From contig DDRC01000172.1 in the NCBI GenBank assembly GCA_002342985.1, forward strand, positions 1 to 24,696: DNA of 24,696 nt, read 5' to 3'. The DNA comes from Flavobacteriales bacterium UBA2426. GTDB taxonomy: Bacteria; Bacteroidota; Bacteroidia; Flavobacteriales_F; PHOS-HE28. The position numbers and the translations under genes are program-made. Below are positions 1-6,237 of this stretch, piece by piece (the stretch's first letter is position 1; each line of letters starts with the position of its first letter). The notes under the pieces were generated by a model. It saw only the letters and a list, made by a program, of their open reading frames with translations, made no database searches and was not told the origin of the DNA.

Positions 1-174
1 GGCCTCCACCTGCAGGATGGGGACCTTCTTGGCAAGGTCGAGGATCATCTTGTCGATGTTCGTGACCCCACCGCGGTGCATGAACGTCGGCGTGGTGGTG
101 AGGCCGGTGAGGAAGCCGAGCTTGAAGGCTTCGTCGATCTCCTTGATGTCGGCGCTGTCGAGGTAGAGCTCCAT
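1..174 (-). CDS. Transaldolase-family aldolase (N-terminal part, cut by window edge)
   Basis: Only the first 58 codons are inside the window; the frame is open to base 1. The protein begins MELYLDSADIKEIDEAF and continues with GLTTTPTFMH, which matches the first beta strand (YLDSA, with the conserved Asp) and second strand of the transaldolase / fructose-6-phosphate aldolase TIM barrel. Most family members have TTNPS where this has TTTPT; from memory I associate the TTTPT form with a Bacteroidota subgroup. The likely role is aldol transfer or cleavage of sugar phosphates in the cytoplasm, near the pentose phosphate pathway. The Schiff-base lysine lies outside the window, so activity cannot be judged. 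It follows kdsA on the same strand after 51 bases, so co-transcription is possible. Confidence 0.8.
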   Translation of the reverse strand, partial: MELYLDSADIKEIDEAFKLGFLTGLTTTPTFMHRGGVTNIDKMILDLAKKVPILQVEA

Positions 175-225
175 TGGGAAAGCTGAAGGGTGAAAGTGGA
201 AAGATGAAAGGCCTGACGCGCGGGC

Positions 226-1071
226 CTAAGCAGTTACAGATGTTTGACGGTGCTTCACCTCCACGGCGTGAAGATCGAGCAGGGGCTTGATGAATTCCTC
301 CAGGTCGTACACGCAGAGCTGGCTGGCGGCGTCGCACAGGGCAGTGCTGGGGTCGGGGTGGGTCTCGATGAACACGCCGTCCACCCCAGCGGCCACGCCG
401 GCCCGGGCGATGGTGGGCATCACGTCGCGGTTGCCGCCGCGCGGGTCGGCGCTGGGGATGCCGTACTTGCGGATGCTGTGGGTGATGTCAAAGACCACCG
501 GATAGCCGGTCTTGCGCATGTGGTAGAAGGCACGCGGGTCCACGATGAGGTCGTTGTAGCCGAAGGTGTAGCCGCGCTCCGTGAGGATGATCTTGTCGTT
601 CCCCACGCTCACGCACTTCTCGGCCGGCTTCACCATGTTGTCCGGCGCCAGGAACTGCGCGTGCTTCAGGTTGATGACGGCGCCGGTCTTCGCAGCCTCG
701 GTCACCAGGGTGGTCTGCATCACCAGGTAGGCCGGGATCTGCAGCACGTCCACCACCTCGGCGGCGGGCTTGGCCTGGCTGGGGTAGTGGATGTCCGTGA
801 GGATCGGGAAGCCGAAGTCTTTCTTGATGCGGGCCAGCACCTTCAGCCCTTCTTCCAGGCCGGGGCCCTGGTAATAGTCCACGCTGCTGCGGTTGTCCTT
901 GGTGAAGCTGCTCTTGTAGATCACGGGCAGCTTCAGGCGCTCGCTCACCTCCTTGAGCTTCTCGGCGGTGCGCAGCATCACATCCTCGGTCTCGATCACG
1001 CAGGGACCGGAGATGAGGAAGAGCTGCTCGGAGCCGCAGGCGATGTTGCCGACGTGGACGATCTTGGACAT
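226..1071 (-). CDS. kdsA: 3-deoxy-8-phosphooctulonate synthase (KDO-8-P synthase)
   Basis: A 281-residue protein that condenses phosphoenolpyruvate with arabinose 5-phosphate to give KDO-8-phosphate, the first committed step to the KDO sugar of LPS inner core. Family motifs are clear: LISGPCVIE (17-27 region), KSSFTKDNRSS, TDIHYPSQA, NLKHAQFLAP, TERGYTFGYNDL, FDITHS and FIETHPDP. Cys24 in the GPC motif, the His of FDITHS, the Glu of IETHP and the Asp of ALCDAAS match the four metal ligands of the metal-dependent class (Aquifex type) rather than the metal-free E. coli class, which has Asn at the Cys position. Length is normal. The start is fixed by a TACCTTTG promoter box ending 5 bases before the ATG. 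It lies 15 bases after the FAH-family gene. Confidence 0.96.
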   Translation of the reverse strand: MSKIVHVGNIACGSEQLFLISGPCVIETEDVMLRTAEKLKEVSERLKLPVIYKSSFTKDNRSSVDYYQGPGLEEGLKVLARIKKDFGFPILTDIHYPSQAKPAAEVVDVLQIPAYLVMQTTLVTEAAKTGAVINLKHAQFLAPDNMVKPAEKCVSVGNDKIILTERGYTFGYNDLIVDPRAFYHMRKTGYPVVFDITHSIRKYGIPSADPRGGNRDVMPTIARAGVAAGVDGVFIETHPDPSTALCDAASQLCVYDLEEFIKPLLDLHAVEVKHRQTSVTA

Positions 1072-1076
1072 GGTGG

Positions 1077-1084
1077 CAAAGGTA
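1077..1084 (-). promoter_or_regulatory. Bacteroidota -7 promoter box for kdsA
   Basis: The minus strand reads TACCTTTG, an exact match to the Bacteroidota -7 consensus TAnnTTTG. It lies in the 15-base gap between the upstream gene and kdsA and ends 5 bases before the ATG. That geometry predicts a transcript start within a few bases of the start codon. I see no clear -33 TTG. Confidence 0.55.
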
Positions 1085-1086
1085 CC

Positions 1087-1698
1087 TTACCGCTCGGTAG
1101 CCGGTCCCTCCACGCTCAGGTCGAACAGGAGCTCCCCGAGCAGGAAGCCTTCCAGCTGATCTCCGGCGTTCAGCGGTCCCACTCCGGCCGGGGTGCCGGT
1201 GAAGAGCAGGTCGCCGGTCTCGAGGCGCATGTAGCGCTCCACATGCGCGATCAGGGCGGGCACGTCGAAGATCATCTGTCCGCTGTGCCCGGATTGCGCT
1301 ACTTGACCATTGCGTTTGAGCATGAATTCCAGGTGGTGCCCTGCCGGGAAGGATTCCACCGCAGTGAACACCTGAGCCACGTAGGCCGAACCGTCGAAGG
1401 CCTTGGCCTTCTCCCATGGCAGGCCTTTCGCCTTCAGCTCCTGCTGCACGTCGCGGGCGGTGAGGTCCAGTCCGATGGTGACGCGATCGGCGAGGGCCTG
1501 GCCATGGCGCCTGGCGATGGCGAAGACCAGTTCGATTTCGTGGTGCACATCGGTGCTGAAGGCCGGCAGCTGGATGGGGCCTCCGTGCGGGATGAGTGCC
1601 GACTCCGGCTTGAGGAAGACCACCGGCTCTTCCGGCAGGTCATTGCCCAGCTCTCTGGCATGCGCGCCGTAATTGCGCCCGATGCAGATGATCTTCAT
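1087..1698 (-). CDS. Fumarylacetoacetate hydrolase (FAH) family protein
   Basis: A 203-residue FAH-fold enzyme beginning MKIICIGRNYGAHAREL. The family cleaves or decarboxylates beta-diketo and acylpyruvate compounds, or oxaloacetate, using Mg2+ or Mn2+. Visible family features are IGRNY at 6-10, the metal-ligand motif HEIEL (Glu54, Glu56), GLDLTARD with Asp78, the Lys/Trp-containing GLPWEKAKAFD segment at 92-102, and TGTPAGVG at 167-174. The longer open frame upstream (to 1773) is rejected because it would run through the exonuclease gene. At 1698 the ATG overlaps the exonuclease TGA as ATGA, which suggests translational coupling. The exact substrate cannot be told from sequence; acylpyruvase-like (YcgM-type) is the nearest description. 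Confidence 0.88.
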   Translation of the reverse strand: MKIICIGRNYGAHARELGNDLPEEPVVFLKPESALIPHGGPIQLPAFSTDVHHEIELVFAIARRHGQALADRVTIGLDLTARDVQQELKAKGLPWEKAKAFDGSAYVAQVFTAVESFPAGHHLEFMLKRNGQVAQSGHSGQMIFDVPALIAHVERYMRLETGDLLFTGTPAGVGPLNAGDQLEGFLLGELLFDLSVEGPATER

Positions 1699-2468
1699 GC
1701 GTTGAGGTCGGATAAGGCGGCCCGCATCACGGCCAAGGTGCTCCCGGGCAGCTCCGCTTTGGTCATCAGCCACTGCAGGTAGCCCGGGTCGTTGCGGCCG
1801 ATGTTCTCCAGCGACCAGCCGTTGTACTTGCCGAAGGTGAGGCAGATGCTCCCCGCTTCATCGAACCGGAGCTTCCCGGCTGCATCAGGGCTGCGCTGGC
1901 GATCCCCGCTGAGTTCGCCAAGGAAATCAACCGTGCCCTGCAGCCGGTCGGGATAGCGCTCGAGCTGGGCCAGCAGCACATCGGCAGTGGCTTCCACGTC
2001 GGCCAGTGCATCGTGCGCGCCCTCATGCTCGCGGCCGCAGTAATAGCGCAGCGCTGCGCTGAGGTCGCGCGGCTCCATCCGGTGGTAGATGCGCTGCACA
2101 TCGACGATGCGCAGACGGGCATGGTCCCACTCCACGCCCACGCGGAACAGTTCCTCCGCGAGGAAGGGCACATCGAATCGCAGGCAATTGAATCCGGCAA
2201 GGTCGCACCCCTCAAGGGCGGCGAGCACTTCAGGCGCCACCGCATCAAGGGGGGGCGCCATGGCCACGTCCAGGTCCGTGATGCCGTGCACAGCGGTCGC
2301 TTCTGCAGGGATGGGGATACCGGGATTCACCAGGGTCTGATAGGTCACCCGGGCGCTGTCCGGCATGAGCCGCACGATCCCGATCTGGACGATCCTGTCC
2401 TTACCGATGCGGGTTCCGGTGGTCTCGAGGTCGAAGAAGGCGAGTGGGCGTTCAAGGGCCAGGCGCAT
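1695..2468 (-). CDS. DEDDh-type 3'-5' exonuclease with C-terminal DUF3820-like domain
   Basis: A 257-residue protein. The N-terminal domain (about 8-170) is an exonuclease of the DnaQ/RNase T fold: FFDLETTG holds Asp13 and Glu15, FNCLRFDVPFL holds Asp99, and HDALADVEAT holds His152 and Asp157, so all DEDDh residues are present. The C-terminal part (about 200-240) has FGKYNGWSLENI and DPGYLQWLM, which resembles the small DUF3820 domain that often follows such exonucleases. Longer starts at 2528 and 2483 are possible, but the first reads through the terminator hairpin. The start at 2468 gives the typical MRLALERPLAFFDLETTG beginning and sits 4 bases after a CACCTTCG box. It is probably DNA or small-RNA trimming or proofreading; the substrate is unknown. 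Confidence 0.88.
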   Translation of the reverse strand: MRLALERPLAFFDLETTGTRIGKDRIVQIGIVRLMPDSARVTYQTLVNPGIPIPAEATAVHGITDLDVAMAPPLDAVAPEVLAALEGCDLAGFNCLRFDVPFLAEELFRVGVEWDHARLRIVDVQRIYHRMEPRDLSAALRYYCGREHEGAHDALADVEATADVLLAQLERYPDRLQGTVDFLGELSGDRQRSPDAAGKLRFDEAGSICLTFGKYNGWSLENIGRNDPGYLQWLMTKAELPGSTLAVMRAALSDLNA

Positions 2469-2472
2469 GCCA

Positions 2473-2480
2473 CGAAGGTG
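2473..2480 (-). promoter_or_regulatory. Possible -7 box upstream of the exonuclease
   Basis: The minus strand reads CACCTTCG, a weak variant of TAnnTTTG, ending 4 bases before the chosen ATG at 2468. Spacing equals that of the boxes before recR, the metallophosphoesterase and the third secreted paralogue, which is why it is listed despite two mismatches. Confidence 0.3.
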
Positions 2481-2490
2481 CATGAAAGAC

Positions 2491-2515
2491 GGGGCCCCGG
2501 CATCACCGGGGCCCC
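2491..2515 (-). terminator. Rho-independent-like terminator after the PorE-like gene
   Basis: A perfect 10-bp inverted repeat, GGGGCCCCGG and CCGGGGCCCC, with a 5-base loop. It lies 24 bases past the stop of the PorE-like gene on the minus strand and is followed by GTCTTTC, a short and imperfect T tract. The stem is nearly all G:C and should be very stable. It separates the envelope gene from the exonuclease start. Confidence 0.65.
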
Positions 2516-2539
2516 GCGAGTTCTTCACAGATCGGCAGG

Positions 2540-4777
2540 TCAGCGCACCTTCAGCTTCACGTACTGGTACTTGCCGTACTTCTCGGTGTTCTGGTAGTCG
2601 CCGAGGTACCGCGGGCCCTGCACCAGGTGGTTCACCGCCTCGAGCATCAGCTTGTTTGGGTCGGCGCCACGGGCCTGCACCGCCTCCACCAGGCGCTTTC
2701 GGGCGTCCTCCATGCGCTGCCGGCTCAGGTTGTCGTTGGTGCCGAAGGTCCTGGTGGGCACCTTGGATGCGCTCGCTTCCACCACCACTCGCGCCTCGCC
2801 CTTCTCATTGATGAGCTTCACCACAACATCGATGAACTCCTTCCAGCGGGCATCCCCCTGATCGATGTCCTTCATGTTGTAGGCGTAGAACTTGGCGAAC
2901 TCATCCGCATACGTGGCCACGGGGGCCGTGTGCTTGCCCGCCTTCTCCTTCACCTCCGCATCGGTGAGCGGCTTCTCCTTGCCTTCTTTGGTCACCTTGC
3001 CCTCCTTGGGTTCCTTCCCAGGCTCGACGACGGCCACAGCGCCATCCTTCGGCTTCACCGGTTCGCCTTTCTCCTTCTTGCCCGGCGGCGCTCCCTTCGG
3101 GAGGTCCACGATGCTCGCCGGCCCGCCGAGGGACACCGGAGCGAGGTAGATCTCCTTGTTGATCTCCTGATAGGCGCTCTCGCACTCCACGAAGATGTCT
3201 TCCGTATGAACGGTCTTGTCGTTCACCCGGTAATCGAGGTTGTACTCGCGGCAGGGCGGCAGGATAGCGACATAGACGCCATCGCGCTGGCGCGGCTTGT
3301 AGGCCTTCACCTCGCCGGTGCTCTTGTCCGTCACGTAGAGGATGGTGCTGGGCGGCAGCGATTCGCCGGCGGCCGGAATGATATAGCCCTTGAGCACGGT
3401 GAGCCCCTCGGCCTCCCGTTCGCTGGGCAGGTCAACGAAGTAGATGTCCTTCTCGCCGAAGCCGCCCATCTGGTCGCTGCTGAAGTACCCGCGGCGGCCA
3501 TCGGCGGTGGTGATGAAGAAGACATCATCATCCACGGTGTTCAGGGGATAGCCCAGGTTCACCGGCGGGGTCCAAGTGCCATCGTCCTGCATCTCGGTCT
3601 GGAAGATGTCGAACCCGCCCATGCTGTTGTGGCCCATGGAGCTGAAATACATGGTGCGGCCATTGGGATGGATGAAGACGCCGTCCTCGTCGTAAACGGT
3701 ATTCACCACGTTCCCCAGGTTCTGGGCCTTGCTCCAGGCCCCGTTCGGCAAGCGCACGACGCGGTAGATGTCCCGGCCGCCTTGGCCGCCCGGGCGGTTG
3801 CTGATGAAGTAGAAGGTGTTCCCGTCGGCCGTGAGCGCGCCGTGGGTCTCCCAAGAGCGCGTGTTGATATCGCTTCCCATGAGCACGGGGTCGGTCCAGA
3901 CCTCACCCACCAGCTTGCTCTCGTAGATGTTCCCGTCGCCGCCGTCGTCGCGGTAGATGTAGAGGGTCTGGCCATCGGCGGCCACATTCAACGAGCCCAA
4001 GTGACCGGCGCCCTTGGGGTTGATGTTGAGGAGTTCAGGCGCCTGCCAGTTGCCCTCGCGGTCCTTGTAGCTCACGTAGATGTTCTCGTACGGCAGGCCG
4101 GCGATGGGGTCCAGCACATTGTTGTTGCTGCTGTCCGGCCGGATCCTGCGCGAGGTGTAGAAGAGGGCGTTGCCGTCCACGCTGAGCACCGGGCTGAAGT
4201 CGGGATGGTCGCCATTGACCACGGGACCAACATTCGACACCTGGAAGCCCAAGGGGGTCTTGCGTAGTTCGCGCGCGCTGGCGGTCTGCTCCTTGCCGCG
4301 GATCGCCATGGGCCGCAGGGCATGCTTCGCATCCACCTCGTCCACGAATTTCTGGTAGAGCTGGTCGGCCTTGTCGAACTGCTCACCGAGATGATAAGCG
4401 CGGGCCAGGTAGTAATCGACCTCCACCGGCGCATTGCGCTCCCGGGAATCGAAGGGGTCGTAGCCGGTGGTGTTGAATCCGCCGTAGCCGCCGCTCTTGC
4501 GGAGCATGGAGGCCTTCTCCAAGTAAGGGAGGGCCTTGGCCTTCTGGTTGTAGGAGCTGAAGTAGCTCAGGCCCAGCTTGTAGTTGAGGTTGGCATTTTC
4601 GGCATCCTGCTCCAGTAGCTCCTTCCAGATCTCCGCGGCCTGGTTGAAGAGCTTCTCCTCCATCAGCTTGTTGCCCTCCTCGAACTTCCAGGTTGTGGAT
4701 GTGCTCGGCTGGGCGCTGACAGGCAGGCAGAGGACCGCCAGGATGGCGAAAAGGGCGAAGGAGTACCCGTGCTTCAT
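2540..4777 (-). CDS. PorE-like envelope protein: TPR, PD40 propeller, CRD and OmpA-like domain
   Basis: A 745-residue exported protein. Residues 1-22 form a signal peptide (cleavage likely after VSA). TPR-like helices cover about 27-170. Five PD40/WD40-like blades lie at 185-450, for example LTADGNTFYFISNRPGG and GGFDIF. A carboxypeptidase-regulatory-like beta sandwich spans 460-548, then a Lys/Pro/Glu-rich linker at 552-615, then a divergent OmpA C-terminal domain at 620-745 with the peptidoglycan-binding-like NDNLSRQRMEDARKRL helix. This is the domain order of PorE, the peptidoglycan-linked periplasmic T9SS part, though PorE is a lipoprotein and no good lipobox is seen here. Other Bacteroidota OmpA-family proteins share this order, so T9SS membership is inference. 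The start at 4777 gives the signal peptide; the longer frame to 4873 would overlap the E2 gene. Confidence 0.85.
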   Translation of the reverse strand: MKHGYSFALFAILAVLCLPVSAQPSTSTTWKFEEGNKLMEEKLFNQAAEIWKELLEQDAENANLNYKLGLSYFSSYNQKAKALPYLEKASMLRKSGGYGGFNTTGYDPFDSRERNAPVEVDYYLARAYHLGEQFDKADQLYQKFVDEVDAKHALRPMAIRGKEQTASARELRKTPLGFQVSNVGPVVNGDHPDFSPVLSVDGNALFYTSRRIRPDSSNNNVLDPIAGLPYENIYVSYKDREGNWQAPELLNINPKGAGHLGSLNVAADGQTLYIYRDDGGDGNIYESKLVGEVWTDPVLMGSDINTRSWETHGALTADGNTFYFISNRPGGQGGRDIYRVVRLPNGAWSKAQNLGNVVNTVYDEDGVFIHPNGRTMYFSSMGHNSMGGFDIFQTEMQDDGTWTPPVNLGYPLNTVDDDVFFITTADGRRGYFSSDQMGGFGEKDIYFVDLPSEREAEGLTVLKGYIIPAAGESLPPSTILYVTDKSTGEVKAYKPRQRDGVYVAILPPCREYNLDYRVNDKTVHTEDIFVECESAYQEINKEIYLAPVSLGGPASIVDLPKGAPPGKKEKGEPVKPKDGAVAVVEPGKEPKEGKVTKEGKEKPLTDAEVKEKAGKHTAPVATYADEFAKFYAYNMKDIDQGDARWKEFIDVVVKLINEKGEARVVVEASASKVPTRTFGTNDNLSRQRMEDARKRLVEAVQARGADPNKLMLEAVNHLVQGPRYLGDYQNTEKYGKYQYVKLKVR

Positions 4778-4817
4778 GGAATCCGCGGATGGGGGCGATG
4801 GGATGAACGAACGGGGT

Positions 4818-4825
4818 CTAAAGTA
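4818..4825 (-). promoter_or_regulatory. Possible -7 box for the PorE-like gene
   Basis: The minus strand reads TACTTTAG, one mismatch from TAnnTTTG, 40 bases before the ATG at 4777 and inside the 71-base gap after the E2 gene. A 5' untranslated leader of about 35 bases would follow. Confidence 0.35.
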
Positions 4826-4848
4826 GGATTTTCCCTCAGCCTGCGAGG

Positions 4849-6183
4849 TCAATAGGCCTGTTCCGTCGACCACTGCTCCAGGATGTCGGCAACGCGCCTC
4901 ACGAAGCGGCCGCCTAGCGCGCCGTCCACCACGCGGTGGTCATAGCTATGGCTCAGGAACATCATGTGGCGGATACCGATCATGTCGCCGGTGGGCGTCT
5001 CGACCACGGCCGGTTTCTTGCGGATGGCGCCGGTGGCCATGATGGCCACTTGGGGCTGGTTGATGACCGGCGTGCCAAGCACGTTGCCGAAGGTGCCTAC
5101 GTTAGTCACCGTATAGGTGCCGCCGCTCACCTCATCGGGCTGGAGCTTACCGGCACGGGCGCGGTTGGCGAGGTCGTTCACCTTTTTCGCCAGCCCCACC
5201 AGGTTCAACTGGTCAGCGTTCTTGATCACGGGGACGATGAGGTTCCCGCTGGGAAGTGCGGCGGCCATGCCGATGTTGATGTCGCGCTTGCGGATGATGC
5301 TGTAGCCGTCCACCTGCACGTTCACCATGGGCATCTCCTTGATGGCCTGCACGATGGCCATGATGAAGACGGGGGTGAAGGTGAGCTTCTCGCCTTCCCT
5401 CTGCTCGAAGGCCTTCTTCGCCTTCTCGCGCCAAAGCACCAGGTTGGTGACGTCGGCCTCTACGAAGCTGGTGACGTGCGGGCTGGTGCGCTTGCTCATC
5501 ACCATGTGGTCGGCGATGAGCCGGCGCATCCGGTCCATCTCGATGATCTCGTCGCCTGGGGCGGGCACCAGGGCGGGAGCGGGGGGCGGCGCCGGAGATG
5601 GCGGCGCGGCAGAGGCCGGAGCGGACGGGGGGGCGATGGAAGGCGCGGCAACGCGCTCAGGGGCCTGGGCAGCACCGCGGTTAGGCAGGTAACCGAGGAT
5701 GTCCTTCTTGGTGACTCGGCCGCCCTCGCCGGTGCCGGTGATGGCCTCGAGCTCGGCCATGCTGATGCCTTCGCTCTGCGCGATGTTCCGCACCAGCGGG
5801 CTGTAGAACTTCCCGCTCGCACCGGTTCGGGACACCGGTATGGCGGCGGCGGATGCGGGCACGGCCGGCATGGCTACAGGGGGCGCCGCCGGGGAGGGAG
5901 CCTTTGCTGAACCGTTCGCAGGGGCAGGGGGCGGCGCGGCTGCCGAGCCGCCGATGCGCGCAATGGGCTGCCCCACCTTCACCACGTCGCCCTCCTTCAC
6001 CAGCTGCTCGCTGAGGATGCCGGCCTCCGGAGCGGGCACTTCGCTATCCACCTTGTCGGTGGCGATCTCCACGATGGGCTCGTCGGCCGCTACCGCGTCG
6101 CCGGGCTTCTTCAGCCATTTGGTGATCGTGGCCTCGGCCACGCTCTCGCCCATCTTGGGCAGCAGGATCTCGATGGATGCCAT
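4849..6183 (-). CDS. 2-oxoacid dehydrogenase complex E2 (dihydrolipoyl acyltransferase)
   Basis: A 444-residue E2 core subunit that transfers an acyl group from the E1-bound intermediate through lipoyllysine to CoA in the cytoplasm. A single lipoyl domain covers 1-78 with Lys44 in EIATDKVDSEVPAP. An Ala/Pro linker follows (79-120), then the peripheral-subunit-binding domain at 125-166 (FYSPLVRNIA, GTGEGGRVTKKDIL), a second Ala/Pro linker (170-210), and the catalytic domain at 212-444. The active-site motif DHRVVDG is at 415-421, with His416 and Asp420. The sequence fits the branched-chain or 2-oxoglutarate type better than the multi-lipoyl pyruvate type, but E1 and E3 are not nearby, so the substrate stays open. 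A TACATTTG box lies 28 bases upstream. Confidence 0.93.
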   Translation of the reverse strand: MASIEILLPKMGESVAEATITKWLKKPGDAVAADEPIVEIATDKVDSEVPAPEAGILSEQLVKEGDVVKVGQPIARIGGSAAAPPPAPANGSAKAPSPAAPPVAMPAVPASAAAIPVSRTGASGKFYSPLVRNIAQSEGISMAELEAITGTGEGGRVTKKDILGYLPNRGAAQAPERVAAPSIAPPSAPASAAPPSPAPPPAPALVPAPGDEIIEMDRMRRLIADHMVMSKRTSPHVTSFVEADVTNLVLWREKAKKAFEQREGEKLTFTPVFIMAIVQAIKEMPMVNVQVDGYSIIRKRDINIGMAAALPSGNLIVPVIKNADQLNLVGLAKKVNDLANRARAGKLQPDEVSGGTYTVTNVGTFGNVLGTPVINQPQVAIMATGAIRKKPAVVETPTGDMIGIRHMMFLSHSYDHRVVDGALGGRFVRRVADILEQWSTEQAY

Positions 6184-6211
6184 GGAACCGTACGCCCTGT
6201 TGGGCGGCGGC

Positions 6212-6219
6212 CAAATGTA
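6212..6219 (-). promoter_or_regulatory. Bacteroidota -7 promoter box for the E2 gene
   Basis: The minus strand reads TACATTTG, an exact TAnnTTTG match, in the 54-base gap after the glycosyltransferase gene and 28 bases before the E2 ATG. This suggests that E2 starts its own transcript rather than depending only on the upstream gene. Confidence 0.5.
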
Positions 6220-6237
6220 ACCACCGGCATCGGGTGC

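Noticed and set aside
209..227. Weak hairpin AGGCC...GGCCT overlapping the kdsA stop, followed by T-rich sequence
   Set aside because: Only a 5-bp stem with a 9-base loop; too weak to call a terminator with confidence.
2627..4267. Long plus-strand open frame antisense to the PorE-like gene (546 codons)
   Set aside because: Low-complexity His/Val/Ala/Gly-rich translation without domains; a typical shadow frame in high-GC coding DNA. The minus-strand gene has clear domains.
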